Origin: Planctomycetaceae bacterium UBA4732
GTDB lineage: Bacteria > Planctomycetota > Planctomycetia > Gemmatales > Gemmataceae
Assembly (NCBI GenBank): GCA_002404095.1
Contig: DHJA01000151.1
Location: 22,112-33,460, forward strand
Direction of reading: 5' to 3'
DNA: 11,349 bases
Below, piece after piece: positions 6,231 through 11,349 of the stretch. Each line of letters starts with the position of its first letter. Position 1 is the stretch's first letter. Below the pieces are notes generated by a model, which searched no databases, had not been told where the DNA came from, and worked only from the letters and a program-made list of their open reading frames with translations. A program made the position numbers and the translations under genes.

Positions 6231-6665
6231 TCATGCTTTCAATGCCGGCAGCTTGGTCCATGCTATTTCATACGGCGTAATCGAACTCCAGTTCAGTCCC
6301 CAACTATCAACGGGGTTGCCATCTTTCTTAATCTTTGGCATTATTGAGAATTCGTGTTTGGCTTCATCATGGGACAAGACAAAAAAACGTAAAGGAGACA
6401 CATCATCAAGAGGAACCAGAACGATGACGAGGAACAGATCCGGCTGACGTTCTGCATCAAAGAATGCTTTTTGAACCCAAATACCACTCGAATATGAAAT
6501 ACCCTTTACCTGGATTTTGAATGCCTTCCCATCAGACACGGCGCATAATAGATCGATTCGAGGGGTATTGCCAATCGTAAATGCGACATCGTAGCCTCTG
6601 CGAGACAACTCGGCTCCCACGGCAAGTGTAGCGGTCAATGATGTGTGGTGGGTTGCTCGTTTCAT
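6231..6665 (-). CDS. small PD-(D/E)XK-like nuclease-fold protein
   Basis: This is a 144-residue protein from the ATG at 6663-6665, with GGAGGG seven bases upstream on its own strand; a GTG at 6731 would add 22 residues without a good site. The pattern fits a minimal restriction-endonuclease-like fold. A first helix has Glu19 (AVGAEL), then RGYDVAF, Asp38 in RIDLL, and a Q52-V-K54 pair in FKIQVKG. The spacing D-(x13)-Q-x-K matches a (D/E)xK site with glutamine in the middle position. The C-terminal half (DLFLVIVLVP, RFFVLSHDE, then a W-rich tail) is typical of small single-domain relatives of resolvase-like nucleases. The gene is clearly AT-richer than its neighbours, which points to transfer. 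A short inverted repeat, CCTAA/TTAGG (6681-6685 with 6692-6696), lies just before the Shine-Dalgarno site and might be an operator. Activity and target are unknown. Confidence 0.7.
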   Translation of the reverse strand: MKRATHHTSLTATLAVGAELSRRGYDVAFTIGNTPRIDLLCAVSDGKAFKIQVKGISYSSGIWVQKAFFDAERQPDLFLVIVLVPLDDVSPLRFFVLSHDEAKHEFSIMPKIKKDGNPVDSWGLNWSSITPYEIAWTKLPALKA

Positions 6666-6770
6666 GACTTCACCCTCCGCCCTAACTTTAATTAGGCGAC
6701 TTTGTCCATGTCGATGAACGTCGGATGCCACGGCGGACGGTGAGACGTTGAATCCCGAAAATGCTACATG

Positions 6771-6902
6771 CCGCTGCGGTCAGGTGCAGCGCCTTGATAC
6801 TTATCATGGCCTCCGAGGGACGGGTGGGAGCCTGTCCCAAGGTAAGAGATCAAGGTGCTAACCCTGTCTAAGCGTGGAATTTTCAGGAAGGACGCACCTT
6901 CC
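6771..6902 (+). ncRNA. structured RNA candidate, possible IS110 bridge-RNA remnant
   Basis: Consecutive stems are visible on the plus strand. Stem 1 is CGCTGC/GCAGCG (6772-6777 with 6786-6791, eight-base loop). Stem 2 starts immediately after it: CCTTGAT (6792-6798) with ATCAAGG (6849-6855), then CTTATC (6800-6805) with GGTAAG (6841-6846, one G-U pair), an 11/2 internal loop, then GGGACGGG (6817-6824) with CCTGTCCC (6831-6838, one G-U pair). Stem 3 is GGAAGG/CCTTCC (6886-6891 with 6897-6902, five-base loop). The block ends about 50 bases before the IS110 transposase remnant. IS110-group elements encode their bridge RNA in exactly that upstream end, as a chain of stem-loops with internal guide loops. 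I cannot identify the guide segments. Confidence 0.45.
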
Positions 6903-6950
6903 AACCACGATGCGGGCTCAACCCCCCACCCAGACCTCGGGAGCAATGTC

Positions 6951-7091
6951 ATGCGCTTCTACACCCAACAGCATTGATTCTACTGCGGTGTCGATCTGCA
7001 CGCCAGGACCATGTACCTGTGCATCCTCAATGCCGCCGGCCAGGTCGTCTTCGACAGGAACCTCGCTGCCGACCCCGAGGCCTTCCGAAAG
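6951..7091 (+). pseudogene. IS110-family transposase, N-terminal remnant with nonsense codon
   Basis: From the ATG at 6951 the frame reads MRFYTQQH, a TGA (6975-6977), then FYCGVDLHARTMYLCILNAA and on to DPEAFRK at 7091. GVDLHAR is the start of the DEDD RuvC-like domain of IS110 transposases, with the first catalytic Asp (codon 15). The TGA sits where family members usually have an arginine, consistent with a CGA-to-TGA change. After codon 47 similarity stops in all frames, so the remaining several hundred residues are missing. It cannot make an active transposase. Confidence 0.8.
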
Positions 7092-7124
7092 CCGTCGGCA
7101 TCCTCGCCGCGCGAACCGCCTCGA

Positions 7125-7153
7125 TTGCCCTTTTCGCGCGTTGACGGTGTAAT
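7125..7153 (+). promoter_or_regulatory. promoter candidate for the GntR-type regulator gene
   Basis: TTGCCC (7125-7130) and TGTAAT (7148-7153) are 17 bases apart and end about 55 bases before the regulator's ATG. The -35 is weak. No clear palindromic GntR operator is visible between it and the gene. Confidence 0.28.
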
Positions 7154-7207
7154 AGGCGGGCGTGTGTTGAACGCCGTCCCGAAGCCTTCGCCTACCCCGA
7201 CGAAACC

Positions 7208-7894
7208 ATGCCCGACGCCGACCGAGTGACGCATACGGCCCGGCATCTAGAGCAAGCCATCCTCTCCGGCAAGCTGGCGCCGGGCGATTTATTGCCATCT
7301 GAGAGGGAAATTAGTAGTGAAATGGGCGTCAGTCGCAGCGTTGTACGTGAGGCGTTAGGCCGGCTGGCCAGTCTGGGTTTGGTGCGCAGCGTTCACGGCT
7401 CCGGCACGCGCGTGGAGGCGCCGAACAACAAGCCGATTACCACGGGCTATCAGATTCTTTTACGGCGGAGCGAAGTGCGACTAGCCGACGTGGCCGCCGT
7501 CCGCCTGCCCTTGGAGACGGCCATCGCCGCCGAGGCCGCCCTCCGCCGGACTGACGGCCACCTCGCCCGGTTGATCGCAGCGCAAACAGTCCTCGCCAAC
7601 CCACGCGGCACGCTGGAAGCCCACGTTAACGCAGACCTGGAGTTTCACGCGATCCTGGCCGAGGCGACCGGCAATCCGCTCTTCGGCATCGTACTCACGC
7701 CGATTCAAGAGATGCTCATCGAAACCCGCCGGCGTACCCTGGGCCGCCACGGCGCGGCGCTGGCCCACGAACACCACGGCCGCATCCTCGACGCCGTTCG
7801 CTCCGGCAACGCCGAGGCCGCCGCGGAGGCCATGCGGGCGCATCTGGAAGCCAACTACCAGCATCTCGCCGCCGACGGTTCGTCCGACGACTGA
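7208..7894 (+). CDS. GntR family regulator, FadR subfamily with FCD domain
   Basis: This 228-residue protein is a predicted ligand-responsive DNA-binding repressor or activator. The N-terminal winged helix-turn-helix covers about 5-70: LPSEREISSEMGVSRSVVRE (29-48), then ALGRLASLGLVRSVHGSGTRV (49-69, wing). The C-terminal all-helical FCD domain covers about 90-218 and keeps the usual metal-ligand set: Asp143 and His147 (NADLEFH), His189 (EHHGRILDAV) and His212 (MRAHLE). FCD domains typically sense small carboxylic acids through this metal. Length is normal for the subfamily. The ATG at 7208 has only a weak upstream purine stretch. The nearest downstream gene is convergent, so the target operon is not evident from position. 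Confidence 0.93.
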   Translation: MPDADRVTHTARHLEQAILSGKLAPGDLLPSEREISSEMGVSRSVVREALGRLASLGLVRSVHGSGTRVEAPNNKPITTGYQILLRRSEVRLADVAAVRLPLETAIAAEAALRRTDGHLARLIAAQTVLANPRGTLEAHVNADLEFHAILAEATGNPLFGIVLTPIQEMLIETRRRTLGRHGAALAHEHHGRILDAVRSGNAEAAAEAMRAHLEANYQHLAADGSSDD

Positions 7895-7910
7895 GGGCGG
7901 GCGCGACGCG

Positions 7911-8339
7911 CTACTTCCCTGTCATCAGTCGTTCCAGGACGGGGATGTGCGCCCGCGTCTGGGGCAGAAGCGTCGAGCGGATCAGCTCCTTGCAGTCCTC
8001 CGGAAGGCCGGCGTCGGCCAGGGCTTTTTCATAGTCCTTTATGCCGTATTCCTCGCCCTCCTTGAGCGCCTTCAATGCGGCCGTGTCGCCGAACATGCGG
8101 GCCGCCGCCTCGACGGTCTTCGCATAAACGCCCCAACCGCCGGAACCCTGATCCGGCTTGCCGCCGTGTTCGTGGACGTGCTGACGCAAGGTGTTGGCCG
8201 CCGTCCGGTGCGCGTCGTGAATCTTGCGCAGGTCCACCGCTCGCGGATCGTCGCCCACCTTGGCCAACGCCTGCTGGTAGGTTTCCGTGGCGGCCAGCTC
8301 GCCGCGAAGTAAGGCGTTCAAGGAATTGTGCGTGTGCAT
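7911..8339 (-). CDS. PA2169/DUF2383-type ferritin-like four-helix-bundle protein
   Basis: This is a 142-residue protein from the ATG at 8337-8339, with AGGGAG seven bases upstream on its strand; a longer frame reaching 8501 would run into the divergent gene. The sequence follows the PA2169-like ferritin-like family: LLRGELAATETYQQAL (10-25), LRKIHDAHRTAANTLRQHV (37-55), a GG..PDQGSGGWG turn (59-70), AAARMFGDTAALKALKEGEE (78-97) and LIRSTLLPQTRAHI (119-132). Candidate metal ligands are Glu14, Glu19, His41, His44, Glu96/Glu97 and His131. Relatives are small cytoplasmic helix-bundle proteins, often linked to stress, without an established reaction. Its 3' end is 16 bases from the convergent GntR gene. 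Confidence 0.88.
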   Translation of the reverse strand: MHTHNSLNALLRGELAATETYQQALAKVGDDPRAVDLRKIHDAHRTAANTLRQHVHEHGGKPDQGSGGWGVYAKTVEAAARMFGDTAALKALKEGEEYGIKDYEKALADAGLPEDCKELIRSTLLPQTRAHIPVLERLMTGK

Positions 8340-8423
8340 GAGAATCTCCCTAAAAAATAGTCGGGCGCTCTGAAGGGCTGAAGAAGTGCAAACTGCGCGC
8401 CGCCATTCTTCATCAAAACCTCG

Positions 8424-8452
8424 TTGGACTACGCCAAGCTTTCCGCGACAAT
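8424..8452 (+). promoter_or_regulatory. sigma70-like promoter candidate for the phosphoesterase gene
   Basis: TTGGAC (8424-8429) and GACAAT (8447-8452) are exactly 17 bases apart. Transcription would begin near 8459, before the ATG at 8493. This supports the shorter start with the signal peptide over a frame opening at 8424. The box lies in the 153-bp divergent region shared with the ferritin-like gene. Confidence 0.42.
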
Positions 8453-8492
8453 AGACCCATCGCCTTCTCCTCACTCGCGGGAACACGCCGCC

Positions 8493-11030
8493 ATGACGCA
8501 TCGCATTTTTCTGACCGCCGCTCTAGTGGCAGCCGTATTCGCCGCGAACGCCGCGGCCGAGGGCAAACCCGTCCATCCCGGCCCTACCGATAAGGGTTTT
8601 CTCCTCCCCAACGGCTGGACCATCTCGCCGGCCGGCAAGCAACTGCCGCTCACCGACCTGCCGCTTAACATTATTCCGTTAGCGGACGGAAAACACGCCC
8701 TTGTCGCCACCAGTGGCTTTAACAAGCATGAACTCTCCGTCGTGGACCTGGAATCTCTGAAAATCGTTGATCGGCAGACCGTGCGCGATAGTTGGTACGG
8801 CCTTGCGGTCGATGCCGGCCAGGAGCGCGTCTGGTGGTCCGGCGGCGGCATGTTACACACCTACGACTTAAAAGACCTTAAACTTACCCGCACCAGCGCC
8901 GCCGAGCCGGAGCCGGCCAATCCGAAGGAAGTGGGAACCCCAGTCAACCCGAAGGTGCAGCCTCCGCTTGCCAACGACAAGAACTCCAGCTTTCGCAGCG
9001 GACTTTTCCTAGACGCAAAGGGTCAAATCCTCTATTCGCTTGACATTAATAAAGCGACTTTAACGACCTCTAGTCTCAAGGACGACACACAGACGAAGAC
9101 CGTCGCCTGCGGCGTCCGCCCTTACGACGTCCTCCTCTCCCGCGACGGCGCGATGCTCTACGTCTCCGACTGGGCCGGCCGCGCCGTCCTGGCGTTGAAC
9201 CCGAAAAGCCTACGCGTTGTCGCCAAAATCCCCGTCGGCGACCACCCCAACCAGATGGCCCTTCACCCCACCGACGACCGCCTTTTTGTCGCCTGCGCCT
9301 CCAGTGATAGCGTCTGCGTTATCGACCTGAAGCGCGGCGTGGTTGTCGAGAGGATCCATACGGCGCTGTTTCCACGAGCCCCGGAGGGCAGCACGCCAGA
9401 CGCCCTCGCCGTCGCCCCGGACGGCAAGACCCTCTACGTCGCCAACGCCGACAATAATTGTATCGCCGTCATCGACATTGCCGATCCGGGAAAGAGCCAA
9501 GTCCGGGGCTTCATTCCGACGGGCTGGTATCCCACCGCGGTCGCCGTCGCGCCGGACGGCAAGACGCTGCTCGTCGGCGTCGGCAAGGGCAACGAATCGA
9601 GGCCGAACCCGCTTTACAAAGACAAGGACAAGCCCGCCGACGATAAGGGCGACGTTAAGAAGGACGAAGACGGCTTTCGCAAGTTGCCGTTTCCCTACAT
9701 CGGTACGCTGATGGCCGGCGCGTTGTCCGTCGTCCCCGTGCCGGACGAAAAGCAGCTCGCCGAATATACCGCCACGGTCTACCGTAATTGTCCGTATTCG
9801 GATAAACTCCTGACCGCCGCTCCTCCGTCGGCGGAACACACGGCAATCCCCACGAAACCGGGCGACCCATCGCCGATCAAGTACGTGATCTACATCATCA
9901 AGGAAAACCGCACTTACGATCAGGTGTTCGGCGACCTCAAGCAAGGCGACGGCGACCCGGCGTTGGTGATGTTCGGCCGCGAAGTGACGCCGAATCATCA
10001 CAAGCTGGCCGAGGAGTTCGTCCTGCTCGACAACCTCTACTGCAACGGCCAGGTGTCGCGCGACGGCCACCCGTGGTCCACGATGGCCTATCACACCGAC
10101 TATATTGCCCGCGATTGGCACTTGACCTACTCCAAACGCAAAGGCGTCGAGGACGACGACGACGGTGATCTTTCCAATTCGCCGTCGGGCTATTTGTGGG
10201 ACGCCTGCGCCCGCGCCGGCCTCGGCTACCGCAGTTACGGCGAGTACGGCAAGCGCGTCAGCACGGGCGACGGCGCCAGCAAGATGGAGAGCCGTGAGCG
10301 CGGCCTCGCCGGCCACATCTGCCCCGATTACGGCGTCCTGAAAGAGAAAGGCGTGCGCATGCGCGACACGGATAATGTGGACGTCTTTCTCAAGGAATAC
10401 CATGATTTCGAGAAGAACAACGCAATGCCGCGCTTCATCGTCATGAGCCTGGGCGAGGACCACACCGCCGGGACCAAGGCGGGCGAATTCACGCCGAAGG
10501 CGTGCGTCGCCAGCAACGACCTGGCCCTCGGCCGGCTCGTCGAATCCGTCTCGGAAGGGAAGTATTGGAAGGAGACCGCAATTTTCGTGATCGAGGACGA
10601 CGCGCAGAACGGCCCCGATCACGTGGACGCGCAGCGCACCGTCGGCCTGGTGATTAGCCCGTACACCCGGCGCGGCGTCGTCGATTCGACGCAGTACAGC
10701 ACGGTCAGCATGGTTCACACGATGGAGCTGATCCTGGGACTGCCGCCGTTGAGCCAGTACGACGCGGCGGCGCGGCCGATGTATGCCTGTTTCAGCGATA
10801 AGGCCGATCTGAAACCTTACGTCTCGGAGAAGTCGCAAATTGACCTGGCGGCGAAGAATACCAAGAAGTCCTACGGAGCGGAGCGTTCCGGCAAAATGGA
10901 CTTCAGTGACTATGATCTGGCGGACGAATCCGAACTGAATGAGATTCTCTGGCGCAGCATCAAGGGCGCCGACGCGCCGCTGCCGCCGGCGGTTCGGCGG
11001 GCAATCGCGGATCGGCCGGCCCAAAAATAA
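8493..11030 (+). CDS. secreted YncE-like beta-propeller / phosphoesterase (alkaline phosphatase-like) fusion
   Basis: This is an 845-residue protein from the ATG at 8493, whose first residues form a signal peptide (MTHRIFLTAALVAAVFAANA, cleavage near residues 21-23, AAA before E). A beta-propeller spans about 50-420, with recurring blades such as LFVACASSDSVCVIDL (264-279), DGKTLYVANADNNCIAVIDI (310-329) and DGKTLLVGVG (355-364). A lysine/aspartate-rich linker (375-395) follows. The phosphoesterase domain (about 462-765) has ENRTYDQVFG (471-480; Glu-Asn are metal ligands in the AcpA/phospholipase C family), DGHPWST (524-530), EDHTAG (655-660) and EDDAQNGPDHVD (701-712; Asp pair as metal ligands). 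The position after DHVD-A, often His in relatives I recall, is Gln714. Substrate is unknown; location is periplasmic or outside the cell. A structured repeat begins 20 bases after the stop. Confidence 0.9.
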   Translation: MTHRIFLTAALVAAVFAANAAAEGKPVHPGPTDKGFLLPNGWTISPAGKQLPLTDLPLNIIPLADGKHALVATSGFNKHELSVVDLESLKIVDRQTVRDSWYGLAVDAGQERVWWSGGGMLHTYDLKDLKLTRTSAAEPEPANPKEVGTPVNPKVQPPLANDKNSSFRSGLFLDAKGQILYSLDINKATLTTSSLKDDTQTKTVACGVRPYDVLLSRDGAMLYVSDWAGRAVLALNPKSLRVVAKIPVGDHPNQMALHPTDDRLFVACASSDSVCVIDLKRGVVVERIHTALFPRAPEGSTPDALAVAPDGKTLYVANADNNCIAVIDIADPGKSQVRGFIPTGWYPTAVAVAPDGKTLLVGVGKGNESRPNPLYKDKDKPADDKGDVKKDEDGFRKLPFPYIGTLMAGALSVVPVPDEKQLAEYTATVYRNCPYSDKLLTAAPPSAEHTAIPTKPGDPSPIKYVIYIIKENRTYDQVFGDLKQGDGDPALVMFGREVTPNHHKLAEEFVLLDNLYCNGQVSRDGHPWSTMAYHTDYIARDWHLTYSKRKGVEDDDDGDLSNSPSGYLWDACARAGLGYRSYGEYGKRVSTGDGASKMESRERGLAGHICPDYGVLKEKGVRMRDTDNVDVFLKEYHDFEKNNAMPRFIVMSLGEDHTAGTKAGEFTPKACVASNDLALGRLVESVSEGKYWKETAIFVIEDDAQNGPDHVDAQRTVGLVISPYTRRGVVDSTQYSTVSMVHTMELILGLPPLSQYDAAARPMYACFSDKADLKPYVSEKSQIDLAAKNTKKSYGAERSGKMDFSDYDLADESELNEILWRSIKGADAPLPPAVRRAIADRPAQK

Positions 11031-11049
11031 CAGGCGTACACTGGGTTCT

Positions 11050-11112
11050 GTCTGGCAATTGGTATTAGCCCCGAAGGGGCGGCGGTCAATAGCCAGGGGC
11101 GCGAGCCTCTGG
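11050..11112 (+). repeat. structured 3'-UTR repeat, copy 2 (after the phosphoesterase gene)
   Basis: This is the second copy of the element at 5898-5959, same strand, 19 bases between the stop codon and the repeat. CTGGCAATTGG (11052-11062) pairs with 11086-11096; the A-U pair at the top of this stem in copy 1 is a G-U pair here. The inner CCCC/GGGG hairpin has a GAA loop instead of GGA. The 3' hairpin CCAGGGGC (11093-11100) with GCCTCTGG (11105-11112) is eight pairs without a bulge (one G-U), capped by the GNRA loop GCGA (11101-11104). Confidence 0.8.
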
Positions 11113-11293
11113 ATTCCGGCGTGTGCCGCGCCCTGGTATTTTGATTGGGAGATGTCCGGCCCGCCGCAGTCGCCAGGGGTTCCACCTCGTTGTTCCCCAC
11201 AACTTCCGAGAGGCCTTGGCAGGCTAGGGAAGATAGGCGATGATTGTAGCTCAATTGAGAGGTTGCAACGATCCCTGTCAATGGAGTGACGCT

Positions 11294-11349
11294 ATGATCG
11301 CGCCTTGGGCTCAGGAAGAATTGGGATTGTTCGCCGAAGCGCGTGGCGA
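11294..11349 (+). CDS. start of a gene cut by the window edge, possibly an IS4-type transposase
   Basis: The ATG at 11294 has GGAG (11283-11286) seven bases upstream and opens MIAPWAQEELGLFAEARG before the window ends. The 'PWAQEEL' beginning resembles the N-terminus of IS4-family transposases, which often start with a W-x-x-E-E/F stretch. Eighteen residues are too few to be sure. The 181 bases between the repeat and this start hold a CTCAATTGAG palindrome (11250-11259) and a small GTTGT/ACAAC hairpin (11189-11203), nothing else recognised. Confidence 0.35.
   Translation, partial: MIAPWAQEELGLFAEARG

Noticed and set aside
7092..7207. Continuation of the IS110 transposase after codon 47, with or without frameshift
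   Set aside because: None of the three frames gives sequence resembling the next IS110 region, so the remnant was ended at 7091.
9210..11024. A long open frame (604 codons) on the minus strand across the phosphoesterase gene
   Set aside because: It mirrors the GC-rich codon pattern of the plus-strand gene, whose motifs are clear; the antisense product is arginine/valine-rich without domains.
11245..11268. TAGCTCAATTGAGAGG resembles a tRNA D-arm
   Set aside because: No acceptor, anticodon or T-arm pairing could be found around it, so no tRNA is supported.
1..11349. CRISPR array
   Set aside because: No regularly spaced direct repeats with unique spacers occur anywhere; the only repeated unit has two copies about 5 kb apart.

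Overview
The window looks like a piece of a planctomycete chromosome, most likely from the Gemmataceae. It is GC-rich, has few strong Shine-Dalgarno sites, and carries a secreted YncE-propeller/phosphoesterase fusion, a LarA-like protein and dispersed intergenic hairpin repeats. This assignment is an inference from gene types and repeat style; no rRNA or other taxonomic marker is present.

Layout. (1) 1-150: a nested inverted-repeat structure with no gene. (2) 151-2239: an XPB-type superfamily 2 helicase, then two small overlapping genes that look like a toxin-antitoxin pair (a coiled-coil protein and a RelE/ParE-like protein). (3) 2240-3702: two possible micro-ORFs with good ribosome-binding sites, then a LarA-like protein that lacks the expected cofactor lysine. 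Its last codons and stop lie inside a perfect 28-bp inverted repeat. (4) 3703-4288: a largely non-coding stretch with a promoter candidate and a small hairpin. (5) 4289-5854: rny, encoding ribonuclease Y, complete with membrane anchor, coiled coil, KH and HD domains. (6) 5855-7207: an AT-richer accessory pocket. It holds a structured repeat, a MITE-like element with 32-bp terminal inverted repeats, a small PD-(D/E)XK-like nuclease on the minus strand, a structured-RNA candidate, and the N-terminal remnant of an IS110-family transposase with a nonsense codon. (7) 7208-8339: a FadR-type GntR regulator convergent with a ferritin-like four-helix-bundle protein. (8) 8493-11030: a secreted beta-propeller/phosphoesterase protein with its own promoter candidate, followed by a second copy of the structured repeat. 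(9) 11294 to the end: the first codons of a gene that may be an IS4-type transposase.

The genes do not form one pathway. The chromosomal genes (rny, the LarA-like gene, the regulator, the ferritin-like gene and the phosphoesterase) appear to be independent units. The best leads are RNA- and DNA-level structures. First, a repeat sits just after the stop codons of rny and of the phosphoesterase gene in the same orientation, with a GNRA-capped hairpin and changes that mostly keep the pairing. Second, a multi-stem structure lies just upstream of the IS110 remnant, where IS110-group elements encode their bridge RNA. Third, there is a hairpin-rich MITE-like element. No CRISPR array, tRNA or rRNA was recognised.
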